Part shown: one piece after another, positions 56,531 through 64,000 of the stretch | Numbering within the stretch: position 1 is the first letter of the stretch | Layout: each line of letters starts with the position of its first letter | Source: Alloyangia mangrovi | GTDB lineage: Bacteria; Pseudomonadota; Alphaproteobacteria; Rhodobacterales; Rhodobacteraceae | NCBI RefSeq assembly: GCF_002300555.2 | Contig: NZ_NTHN02000009.1 | Location: 62,001 to 126,000 of the forward strand | DNA length: 64,000 bases | Direction: 5' to 3' | Program-made: the position numbers and the translations under genes | The notes under the pieces: generated by a model | The model's database searches: none | What the model was told of the DNA's origin: nothing | The model's input: only the letters and a program-made list of their open reading frames with translations

Positions 56531-57730
56531 TCAGGCCTTGATCAGCATCTTGCGTGGGATGTCGCAGAAGACCTCGGGCGCGCCATCAGCGGTGATGGCG
56601 ATGGATTCCGTGGTCTCGTAGCCCCAGTTCTCCATCCACAGGCCGGTCATGAAATGGAAGGTCATCCCCGGCTGCAGCACGGTCTTGTCGCCGCGGCGGA
56701 TCGACATGGTGCGCTCGCCCCAGTCCGGCGGGTAGCTGAGACCAATGGAATAGCCCGCACGGTTGTCCTTCTCGATCCCGTATTTCTCGAGCGTGCCGAA
56801 GAAGGCCTTGGCGATGTCCTCGCAGAGGTTGCCCGCCCGCGCCGCCTCGAGGCCTGCATCCATCCCCTCGAGCACCGCCTTCTCGGCGTCGAGGATCTCC
56901 TGCGGGGGATTGCCGAGGTAGATCGTGCGCGACAGAGGTACATGGTAGCGCTGGTAGCACCCGGCGATCTCGAAGAAGGTGCCCTCGTCGGGCTTCATCG
57001 GCAGGTCGTCCCAGGTGAGATGCGGCGCGGCGGCGTCCGGCCCCGAGGGCAGCAGCGGCACGATCGCCGGGTAGTCGCCGCCATGGCCGTACCATTCGTC
57101 ATAGCGCAATCCCGCATCGTAGATCTCGGCCACGAGGTCGCACTTGCGGATGCCCACCTCGACCTTGTCGGCGATACGGTGGTGCATGCGCTCTACGATG
57201 CGCGCTGCCTGGCGCATGTAGTCGAGCTCCTTCTCGGATTTCACCGCACGCTGCCAGTTGATGAAGCCGGTGGTATCCTTGAACTTCGCGTTGGGCAGCC
57301 CGCTCTGCAGACGTTCGTAGGCGCGGGCCGAGAACCAGTAGTTGTCCATCTCGACGCCGACGGTGCCCTTGTCCCAGCCGCGCTCGGCGAGCTTGGCGCA
57401 GAGGTAGTCCATCGGGTGGCGTTCGGTGGACTGCACGTAGTGGTCCGGATAGCCGATGACATACTCGGGCTCCATCCAGACCGTGCGATAGGCGCCATTG
57501 GCATCCTGGCCGCGCCCGTACCAGACCGGCGGGCCGTCCGGTCCGACCAGCACGCATTGGTGCACGTAGAAGGACCAGCCGCCGTAGCCCGCGACCCATG
57601 CCATGTTTGACGGATCACTGAGGATCAACAGGTCGAGGCCCTCGCGCTCCATCCGGGCGCGGATCTTCTCAAGCCGGGCCTCGTATTCCTCGGTCGTGTA
57701 TCGCTCAGGGGTTCTTTGGAGTTCGGGCAT
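56531..57730 (-). CDS. eutD: Ectoine hydrolase EutD/DoeA (M24 fold)
   Basis: 399 residues. The N-terminal creatinase-like domain includes LLILSDPSNMAWVAGYGGWS with VHQCVLVGPDGPPVW, and the C-terminal pita-bread domain GHGGDYPAIVPLLPSGPD with EGTFFEIAGCYQRYHVPLSR. The metal ligands of true M24 aminopeptidases are largely replaced, as expected for ectoine hydrolases (family knowledge). It opens the ring of ectoine, giving N-alpha-acetyl-diaminobutyrate. It begins directly after the eutC stop and is the last gene of the operon here. Confidence 0.92.
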   Translation of the reverse strand: MPELQRTPERYTTEEYEARLEKIRARMEREGLDLLILSDPSNMAWVAGYGGWSFYVHQCVLVGPDGPPVWYGRGQDANGAYRTVWMEPEYVIGYPDHYVQSTERHPMDYLCAKLAERGWDKGTVGVEMDNYWFSARAYERLQSGLPNAKFKDTTGFINWQRAVKSEKELDYMRQAARIVERMHHRIADKVEVGIRKCDLVAEIYDAGLRYDEWYGHGGDYPAIVPLLPSGPDAAAPHLTWDDLPMKPDEGTFFEIAGCYQRYHVPLSRTIYLGNPPQEILDAEKAVLEGMDAGLEAARAGNLCEDIAKAFFGTLEKYGIEKDNRAGYSIGLSYPPDWGERTMSIRRGDKTVLQPGMTFHFMTGLWMENWGYETTESIAITADGAPEVFCDIPRKMLIKA

Positions 57731-58699
57731 TCAGACCTCTGTTGAAAATGCGGCGAGCGCATGAGTTGCGATGGCGGTGTCCTGCACGCCGGTCCCGGTC
57801 AGGTCGGCGATGGTGATCTGCTCGGGGCCGGTGCGCCCCGGGTGGCGACCGAGCACTATCTCTCCGATTTCGGGGATGGTCTCGGGGTCCGGCGCGCAGC
57901 CGTTGGCAAGCGCGGCGCGCAGCTCGCCCATGAGGCGGGTCTGGCTGACCCTGTCGGCGACGTAGAGATCGGCGCGGGCAAGGCACTGCGGCTCAAGCTC
58001 GCATTTGCCGGGCTGGTCGCTGCCCATGGCGGTCACATGCTGGCCGGGGCGCAGCCAGTCAGCGCGCAGGATGGGCCCGGTGGCCGGCGTGGTGGTGACG
58101 ATGACGTCGGCGAAACCGGCGGCCTCGGCGGGATCGGCGCTGGCGCGGACCCTGAGTTCCACCGAGGTCAGCTCCTCCGCCAGAGCCTGCGCCTTCGCCG
58201 GATCACGTGCCCAGATCACCGCCTCGGAGATCGGGCGGACGAGGCGGAGCGCCTGCAGCTGCATCCGCGCCTGCAGGCCGGCGCCGAAGATCGCGGCGCG
58301 GCTGGCGTCCGCGCGCGCCAGATGCCGTGCCGCCACGCCGCCTGCGGCCGCGGTGCGCACGTCGGTGAGATAGCCATTGTCGAGCAGCACTGCCTGCACC
58401 CGACCCGTTTCCGACGAGAGCACCACCATCAGGCCCGAGGTCGAAGGCAGACCCCTGGACGGGTTGTCGAAGAACCCGGGCGAGAGCTTCACGGCAAAGC
58501 CCGGCAACCCCGGCACATAGGCGGTCTTCACGTCGAGCTCGCCGTTCACCTCCGGCATGTGCATCGACAGGATGGGAGGCATCTCGACCCCGCCCCTCGC
58601 CAGCGTGGCGAAGGCGCTCTCCACCACGTCGATCGCCTGCGCGTCGAGCGCGACACGGTCGCGCAGTTCGGCCTCGTGCAGGATGCGGATGTCGCTCAT
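57731..58699 (-). CDS. eutC: Ectoine utilisation protein EutC (ornithine cyclodeaminase family)
   Basis: 322 residues. The Rossmann dinucleotide motif is AIFGAGLQARMQLQALRLV, preceded by VLLDNGYLTDVRTAAAGGVA and followed by DVIVTTTPATGPIL, as in ornithine cyclodeaminase/mu-crystallin proteins. The ATG at 58699 overlaps the eutB stop by four bases. In eut operons EutABC are thought to convert 5-hydroxyectoine to ectoine. The exact step of EutC is not proven. Confidence 0.9.
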   Translation of the reverse strand: MSDIRILHEAELRDRVALDAQAIDVVESAFATLARGGVEMPPILSMHMPEVNGELDVKTAYVPGLPGFAVKLSPGFFDNPSRGLPSTSGLMVVLSSETGRVQAVLLDNGYLTDVRTAAAGGVAARHLARADASRAAIFGAGLQARMQLQALRLVRPISEAVIWARDPAKAQALAEELTSVELRVRASADPAEAAGFADVIVTTTPATGPILRADWLRPGQHVTAMGSDQPGKCELEPQCLARADLYVADRVSQTRLMGELRAALANGCAPDPETIPEIGEIVLGRHPGRTGPEQITIADLTGTGVQDTAIATHALAAFSTEV

Positions 58700-59652
58700 G
58701 TCTCCTCCCCCAGAAGGGCAGCGTGGCGGGCCGGGTCGATATTGCCGCCCGAGAGCAGCAGAACCAAGGGGCCACTTTCGGCGCGCAGCTTGCCCGCGAG
58801 GATCGCCCCGGCCCCGACCGCCGCCGCGCCTTCGACGGTCTCGCCGTCCTCTCGGGCAAGGTGCCGCAGGCCTGCGGCGATCTCTGCCTCGGTGAGAAGG
58901 ATCAGCGAGTCCATCAGCGCGCGGCACATGCCGAATGTCAGGCGGTTGTCGAGCCCGATGCCGCCGCCGAGCGAGTCCGCCAGCGTCTCCAGCTCCTCGA
59001 CCTCGACCGGGCGCCCGGCCTTGAGGCTGGCAGCCATGGCGGCGCCCCGCTCCATGCTGATGCCGATGATGCGGATATCCGGGCGCAGCGATTTCGCAGC
59101 CAGCGCCACGCCTGCCAGAAGGCCGCCGCCCGAGAGCGGGATGGCCAATGTGGCGGCATCAGGGATCTGCGCGAGAATCTCCAGCCCCAGCGTGCCCTGT
59201 CCGGCGATCACGTCCGCATGGTCGAAGGGCGGCACCAGAGCGAAGTCCTCCTCGCGCTCGAGCCGTCGCGCCTCCTCGAAGGCCTCGTCCTGGCTTGCGC
59301 CGATCACCCTTGCCTCTGCGCCGAGCGCCTCGATTGCCTCCAGCTTGTTCTGCGGTACCAGCCGCGAGACACAGATCACCGCGGGCAGGCCGAGCTGGCG
59401 CGCCGCATGGGCCAGCGCGCGGCCATGGTTGCCGGTCGAAGCGGTGGTAACCCCGGCGACCCTGCCGAGCCGGGCGGCGGCATTGGCGGCGCCGCGCAGC
59501 TTGAAGGCGCCGGTCTGCTGATGGTGCTCGCACTTCAGCCAGACATCGCCGCCGGCCAGCTCGGTCAGGCTGGGCGAGCGCTTCACCGACGTTTCCCGGA
59601 CCATGCCGCGGATCCGGCCCGCCGCCGCCTCTATGTCATCGAGCGTCACCAT
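58696..59652 (-). CDS. eutB: Ectoine utilisation protein EutB (threonine dehydratase-like)
   Basis: 318 residues of the PLP fold-type II family. The PLP Lys is in HHQQTGAFKLRGAANAAARL, the phosphate loop is PLSGGGLLAGVALAAK, and STGNHGRALAHAA is the substrate loop. It probably eliminates the hydroxyl group of hydroxyectoine or an open form of it. The gene overlaps eutA by seven bases and eutC by four. Confidence 0.92.
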   Translation of the reverse strand: MVTLDDIEAAAGRIRGMVRETSVKRSPSLTELAGGDVWLKCEHHQQTGAFKLRGAANAAARLGRVAGVTTASTGNHGRALAHAARQLGLPAVICVSRLVPQNKLEAIEALGAEARVIGASQDEAFEEARRLEREEDFALVPPFDHADVIAGQGTLGLEILAQIPDAATLAIPLSGGGLLAGVALAAKSLRPDIRIIGISMERGAAMAASLKAGRPVEVEELETLADSLGGGIGLDNRLTFGMCRALMDSLILLTEAEIAAGLRHLAREDGETVEGAAAVGAGAILAGKLRAESGPLVLLLSGGNIDPARHAALLGEET

Positions 59653-60365
59653 CTGCGTACCTTGAACAACTCCCCCGGACCGTTGCCCGAGATCCCCGCC
59701 ATGTCCAGCATCGACCAGAATGAAACCTGGTTCGAACTGAGCACCGGCTTTCCGAGCATCTTTTCAAGGCGCTCGATCACCGGCACCGCCGGCAGCGCGG
59801 TGCAGGAGAGGAAAAGCGCCTCGGCGCGAGGGTCGTCGGCGGCCAGCGCCGCCTCGATCACTGCCTCTGGCGTCAGCAGCGCCATGTCGCGGTCATCCGC
59901 ATAACCCATCGATTTCCGCGCCACCACCTCGACGCCATGTTGCACCAGATGGTCGGCGACGAGCGCGGTGGTCTCCTGCATGTAGGGGGCCAGCAGCGAC
60001 AGCCGCCCGACTCCCAGCGCCTCGCAGGCGCGCAGCGCGGCGCTGAGCGGGGTGGTCACCGGGGCTCGGGCGCCGATCAGCGCGGCCACCTCGGCCCCAA
60101 GCACCGCGCTGGCCGAGGTGCATCCGAAGAGCAGGCCGTCGAGGGCCACGCCGGGCAGGATAAGTTCGGCGGCCTCCCGCAGATGCCGGCCGGTGCGGCG
60201 CAGGCTTTCGGGGGTGGTCGGGTTCTCGAAGGCGATGCGCGTGACATGCAGCCGCGTGCCCGCCGGCATCAGCCGCGCGGCGTCGCCCTCGAGGGTCAGG
60301 TCGGTGGCGAGGGCGATCAGCCCGAAGCGCCGCAGCAGGTCCCGGCGCAGGTCAGCGGCCGGCAT
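59646..60365 (-). CDS. eutA: Ectoine utilisation protein EutA (Asp/Glu racemase superfamily)
   Basis: 239 residues related to maleate isomerase/arylmalonate decarboxylase. The two active-site Cys are in LLFGCTSASAVLGAEVAAL and ALFLSCTALPAVPVIERLE. It begins three bases after usp and is coupled to eutB. With EutB and EutC it is thought to process 5-hydroxyectoine before the EutD step. Confidence 0.9.
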   Translation of the reverse strand: MPAADLRRDLLRRFGLIALATDLTLEGDAARLMPAGTRLHVTRIAFENPTTPESLRRTGRHLREAAELILPGVALDGLLFGCTSASAVLGAEVAALIGARAPVTTPLSAALRACEALGVGRLSLLAPYMQETTALVADHLVQHGVEVVARKSMGYADDRDMALLTPEAVIEAALAADDPRAEALFLSCTALPAVPVIERLEKMLGKPVLSSNQVSFWSMLDMAGISGNGPGELFKVRRW

Positions 60366-60368
60366 GCC

Positions 60369-60812
60369 TCAGACCACCAGCACCGGCGTGTCGGTCAGGC
60401 TGGTCACCTTGTGGCTGACCGAGCCCAGCATGTAGCCCTCGGACGAGCCCAGCCCGCGCGAGCCGACGACGATCAGGTCGCAGCCCTTCTCCCGCGCGAA
60501 GCTGACGATGGTCCGGGCGTAGTTGCCGCCCTTGATGAAGGCCTGCACTTTCTCGGCGCCCAGCTCCCTTGCCTTCGCCTTGGCCTCCTCGGCGGCCTCG
60601 CGGGCGACGGCGCGCATGGTGTCGTCGAGGCTGCCGCCCTCGCGGTCACTGCCACGCACCATGGACAACGACGCCTCGAGCATCGAGTGGTGCCGGTAGA
60701 CCGTCAGCACGAGGATTTCCGCGCCGGTGATCTTCGCCAGTTCCGCGGCCTTGCCGATCGCTTCCCAGGCGCCGTTCGAGCCGTCGTAGGCAACGAGTAT
60801 CCGCTTGAACAT
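60369..60812 (-). CDS. usp: Universal stress protein of the ectoine operon (TeaD type)
   Basis: 147 residues. The ATP-binding USP motif Gly-x2-Gly-x9-Gly-Ser is complete in VVGSRGLGSSEGYMLGSVSH. The protein begins FKRILVAYDGSNGAWEAIGK. Family knowledge: the homologue TeaD binds ATP and modulates the ectoine TRAP transporter TeaABC. Its position right after uehC fits the same role. Confidence 0.92.
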   Translation of the reverse strand: MFKRILVAYDGSNGAWEAIGKAAELAKITGAEILVLTVYRHHSMLEASLSMVRGSDREGGSLDDTMRAVAREAAEEAKAKARELGAEKVQAFIKGGNYARTIVSFAREKGCDLIVVGSRGLGSSEGYMLGSVSHKVTSLTDTPVLVV

Positions 60813-60821
60813 CTCAGCCCC

Positions 60822-62109
60822 TCACTTGGCGAAGGCAAGGTCGCGCAGGAAGAGCGCGATCTGCGGGAAGAAGATGAGCAGCACTGCCACCCCCAGCAGC
60901 ATGAGGATGAAGGGCGGCGTGCCCTTGATCACCTCGGCATAGGGGCGCTTGAAGACCGCGATGGCGGTGAAGATATCGCAGCCGAAGGGGGGGCGTGGCG
61001 CTGCCGATGGCCACCTGCAGCGTAATGATCGTGCCCACCAGCACCGGGTCGAGCCCGACGCTCTGGACCACCGGCGCGAAGATCGGCACGAGGATCAGGA
61101 TCACCACGATGGGATCGACGAACATGCAGCCGACGAAGAAGGCGATGGAGATGGTGAAGAGCACGCCATATTGCCCCATCTCGTCGATGCCGATGCTGCC
61201 CAGCACCTGCTGGGGGATCTGCGCGAAGCTGATCACGTAGGAAAATGCCGCCCCTGCCCCGACGAGGATGAAGACCACGGCGGTGATCAGCCCGGTCGAC
61301 TTGGCCGTGGCGTAGAGCTGCTTGACGCTCATCTCGCGGAACACCCCCATCTCGAGGATCAGCGCGTAGAGCACGCAGGCCGCGGCGGCTTCGGTGGGCG
61401 AGAAGATCCCGCCGTAGATGCCGCCCACGATGATCACCGGGAAGCCGAGCGGCCAGAGCGCCCGGCGGATGGCGCGGCCACGCTCGGCCCAGCTGGTCTT
61501 CGGCTCGGTCGGCACGTCGTTGCGGACGGCGTAGATGTAGGAATAGATCGAGAAGAGCACGAGGATCAGCAGCCCCGGCCCGATGCCGGCGATGAACAGC
61601 TCCGAGATCGAGGTGCCCGAGACCACGCCATAGATGATCATGCCGATCGAGGGCGGGATCAGGAAGGCGATGTCCGAGGAATTGACGATCAGCGCCAGCG
61701 CGAAGCTGTCCTTGTAGCCCGCCTTGAGCATGCGCGGGCGCAGCGGCCCGCCTACCGCCACCACCGTCGCCTGCGTCGAACCCGAGACCGCGCCGAAGAG
61801 CGTGCAGGCGGCGGCGGTCGAGACCGCAAGCCCGCCCTTGAGATGGCCCACGAAGGCCATGACCAGATCGATCAGCCTATTCGCCGACTGGCCGCGGGTC
61901 ATGATGTCGGCGGCGAAGATGAACATCGGCACGGCGATCAGGCTCGCCGGACGGATGCCGCCGAGGATCTGCTGCACCATCGTGTCGAGCTGGCTGACCC
62001 CGCCGAAGAGCGCGACAAAGCCGATCAGCGAGCCGGCGATCAGCGGGATCATCATCGGAAAGCCCAGCAGCAGGAGCACGATCATCGTGCCGAAGATGGC
62101 AAGGGACAT
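60822..62109 (-). CDS. uehC: Ectoine/hydroxyectoine TRAP transporter large permease, frameshifted as read
   Basis: About 429 residues after correction. The sequence starts AIFGTMIVLLLLGFPMMIPL and shows the DctM hallmarks AACTLFGAVSGSTQATVVAV and IAFLIPPSIGMIIYGVVSGT. Near the C-terminus a seven-G run (60987-60993) breaks the frame; deleting one base gives SATPPFGCDIFTAIAVF and a stop at 60822, ten bases before usp. It is the ion-coupled transport subunit for ectoines together with uehB and uehA. Confidence 0.9.
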
Positions 62110-62112
62110 GTC

Positions 62113-62763
62113 TCAGACCTCCTCTTCGCCGGTATCGTCATAGCCTTCGAGCGTGCTGGTCGAGAGCCAGATATCCTCGTGCAGCAAGTTCTTGATGGCC
62201 GTGAGCGTGTATTGCAGCCCGGTCAGGAAGAACCCCAGCGGCGCCCAGACGATGATCCACCACACCGGGATCTGCAGCGCCGGCAGCAGCCGCCCGCGCG
62301 CGGCCTGGGTGGTCACGTAGTCGAAGGCATACCAAGCCAGAAGGAACATCGCCGCCGCGGTGACCGTCGCAATCAGCACCATCAGCACCTTGCGCAGCTT
62401 CGGCGGGGTGGCGTCGAAGAAGGCAGACATTCGAATATGGCGGCCATGACGCGCGGCATAGGAGATACCCGCGAAGGTGATCAGGATGATCAGCGCCTGG
62501 TTCAGCTCCTCGGAAAAGAACAGGCTTTGCGAAAACAGGTAGCGACCCACGACATTGGCGATGGTGTTCAGCGCCATGAGCAGCACGCCGAGCGCCAGCA
62601 GCACCGCCTCGATGCGCGCGACAGCCCCATCGATCACCCCGAGAAATCCCGGCAGCCCCGAGACATAGCCGGAATCATCGATGTCGTCATCCACCGCCGA
62701 GGTCTGCACTTCGGCGAGCAGGTCGGGGTCGAGCGCGGGCGCGCCGTGTCGGTCAGTCTTCAT
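62113..62763 (-). CDS. uehB: Ectoine/hydroxyectoine TRAP transporter small permease
   Basis: 216 residues with a 45-residue hydrophilic N-terminus and four transmembrane helices. The DctQ pattern is present as [20 protein letters not shown] with [20 protein letters not shown]. It lies three bases ahead of uehC. The gene symbol rests on operon context (uehA-uehB-uehC-usp-eutABCD) rather than on features unique to UehB. Confidence 0.88.
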   Translation of the reverse strand: MKTDRHGAPALDPDLLAEVQTSAVDDDIDDSGYVSGLPGFLGVIDGAVARIEAVLLALGVLLMALNTIANVVGRYLFSQSLFFSEELNQALIILITFAGISYAARHGRHIRMSAFFDATPPKLRKVLMVLIATVTAAAMFLLAWYAFDYVTTQAARGRLLPALQIPVWWIIVWAPLGFFLTGLQYTLTAIKNLLHEDIWLSTSTLEGYDDTGEEEV

Positions 62764-62800
62764 GCCGCTGTCCTTTTTGCTGTCGCGAAAGCGCCACGAC

Positions 62801-62834
62801 CGCGCCGACCGACCCTTTCGGGGCAGCCGGCGCG
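62801..62834 (-). promoter_or_regulatory. Intercistronic hairpin between uehA and uehB
   Basis: CGCGCCG and CGGCGCG enclose a 20-base loop that can itself form a small CCC/GGG stem, 30 bases past the uehA stop. As with the other binding-protein genes in this window, it may favour uehA expression. Confidence 0.4.
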
Positions 62835-62863
62835 ACCTTTGGCCTTGGTGCGCTTGCGGGCGC

Positions 62864-63874
62864 TCAACCCTCGGCTGCGGCGGCGAGGTCAGCCTTGAGC
62901 TGGTCGAGGATCGCCTGCGCCTGCGGCCCGCCGATCTCGAGGAACTCCCCCTCGACCGAATCCGCCGTCTCCATGAAGGGCGCGCGCTGCTCCTCGCTGA
63001 GATCGGTGATGGTCATCGAGGGCTTGGCCTCCATGATCTTGTCGAGCGACTCCTCGGTCAGACCTTTCTGGTAGTCGATGATGTAGTCGAAGGCGGCGCT
63101 GATCGCGTTGTCGATCATCGCCTGGTCCTCCTCCGAGAGCCCGTCGTAGAACTCCTTGTTGGCCATCACCGCGGTGGTGAAATTGTTGTGGCCGGTGCGG
63201 GTGATGTAGTCGGTCACCTCGTACATCTTCGTCGACTCGATGAAGAAGGCCGGGTTCTCCTGCCCCTGGATGATGCCGGTCTGCAGCGAGCCGTAGACCT
63301 CGCCCCAGGGCAGCGGCGTCGGCGTGGCGCCGAAGGCCTTGTAGCTTTCCACCAGCAGCGGGTTGGTCATCACCCGGAACTTCACCTCGTCCAGGTCGGC
63401 GGGGGCCTCCACCGGCTCGGTGGTGGTCATCATCACCTCGCCCTCGGGGAACATCGTCAGCAGCTCGAGCCCCTGGTCGGCGTAGAGCGGCGGAAACATC
63501 TCGTTGATCGCCTTGGAATTCTTGAAGAAGCTCGCCAGCTGTGCGTCGTCCTGCGGCAGCAGGTAGGGCACGAAGAACACCTGCGCCTCGGGGATCAGCG
63601 CGCCGGTGAAGCCGGGCGACTGGTCTACGAACTGCAGGATGCCCGACTGGGCCTGTTCCATCGTGTCGGCAGATTCCCCAAGCGTGCCGAAGGGAAAGAG
63701 CTGGATCTCGTGGTCGGAATTGGCCTCGACCTCTTCCTTGAACTTCTGGGCGAACTTGCCCTGTACCTCGTCCATCGCCTCTTCGAAGGCATACCGCCAG
63801 GTGTCGGCGATTGCCGCACCCGAGCCGAGAAGGAGCGCCGCGGCGCTCGTTGCGAGAACTGTCTTGTAGGTCAT
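62864..63874 (-). CDS. uehA: Ectoine/hydroxyectoine TRAP substrate-binding protein
   Basis: 336 residues with a signal peptide (cleavage after AIA, residue 23). The DctP core is seen in [20 protein letters not shown], with its conserved Arg, and in [20 protein letters not shown] followed by NPAFFIES; the Trp and Phe residues here match the aromatic pocket used by ectoine-binding TRAP proteins (family knowledge). It is the first gene of the operon. The regulator gene usually found upstream (enuR) would lie beyond the window edge; the 126 bases up to the edge should contain the operon promoter, which I could not delimit. Confidence 0.9.
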   Translation of the reverse strand: MTYKTVLATSAAALLLGSGAAIADTWRYAFEEAMDEVQGKFAQKFKEEVEANSDHEIQLFPFGTLGESADTMEQAQSGILQFVDQSPGFTGALIPEAQVFFVPYLLPQDDAQLASFFKNSKAINEMFPPLYADQGLELLTMFPEGEVMMTTTEPVEAPADLDEVKFRVMTNPLLVESYKAFGATPTPLPWGEVYGSLQTGIIQGQENPAFFIESTKMYEVTDYITRTGHNNFTTAVMANKEFYDGLSEEDQAMIDNAISAAFDYIIDYQKGLTEESLDKIMEAKPSMTITDLSEEQRAPFMETADSVEGEFLEIGGPQAQAILDQLKADLAAAAEG

Positions 63875-64000
63875 GTCGTACCCCCTGTCGGTCTGCCCCG
63901 TCGCCAGCGGCGGCAGGGCTTGGTTTCAGGTCGCGGATCACGGTCCGCGCGGATGCGCCCAACCTCGGAGCCGAAAATACTCAAGTCAATGTCTATATTA

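Overview
The window is high-GC DNA from an alphaproteobacterium, most likely a marine or host-associated member of the Rhodobacteraceae (Roseobacter group). The evidence is the density of secondary transporters with binding proteins (two TRAP systems, one TctABC system, one Dpp/Opp-type ABC system), an ectoine/hydroxyectoine catabolic operon in the ueh-usp-eut order known from that group, a SoxR/DUF1127 pair, and the codon usage. I cannot name the genus from sequence reading alone.

Layout. 1-1.2 kb: the 5' part of a BTAD-type regulator (minus strand, cut by the window edge) and an IS3 relic. 1.2-5.8 kb: two ECF sigma/anti-sigma pairs in tandem, each beside a secreted protein (a fasciclin-domain protein and a DUF4394 protein). 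6.2-15.8 kb: a compact plus-strand cassette of a divergent lipoxygenase-like enzyme, a ~1,795-residue pseudokinase/AAA/GAF/class III cyclase protein, a DUF3307 membrane protein, and a SulP transporter with STAS and cyclic-nucleotide-binding domains. This is the most unusual part of the window. 16.4-21.1 kb: a TRAP operon ending in a fused GntR regulator/Ldh2-type dehydrogenase. 21.9-27.8 kb: a CoA-transferase and an HMG-CoA-lyase-like enzyme, divergent from a GntR regulator and tctCBA. 27.8-29.3 kb: gene and IS relics. 29.3-31.4 kb: a PRC-barrel protein and a zinc alcohol dehydrogenase. 31.6-44.2 kb: a ten-gene minus-strand operon for peptide or cyclic-amide uptake and breakdown, with two hydantoinase/DUF917 pairs mirrored around the binding-protein gene; a MalT-like regulator diverges from it. 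47.2-53.6 kb: housekeeping genes (two tRNA-Val, soxR, lon, an ene-reductase, tgt). 53.7-56.5 kb: a CPBP protease-like protein, an exported hypothetical protein and an EamA transporter. 56.5-63.9 kb: ectoine/hydroxyectoine uptake and degradation (uehABC-usp-eutABCD), without eutE at its usual place.

How the genes work together. Each catabolic block pairs a transporter with enzymes for its substrate and with a regulator. The two GntR-controlled blocks share the palindrome TGGTATACCA next to the regulator gene. The 6-16 kb cassette reads as a possible oxylipin/cyclic-nucleotide signalling unit: the cyclase could make the nucleotide that the SulP fusion senses. That is inference.

Quality caveat. 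Nine genes (including lon, uehC and a peptide permease) contain a +1 frameshift, and every one lies in a run of seven or more G or C. Removing one base restores the expected family sequence each time. I therefore annotate these as single genes and regard the breaks as probable homopolymer errors in the assembly rather than real pseudogenes.
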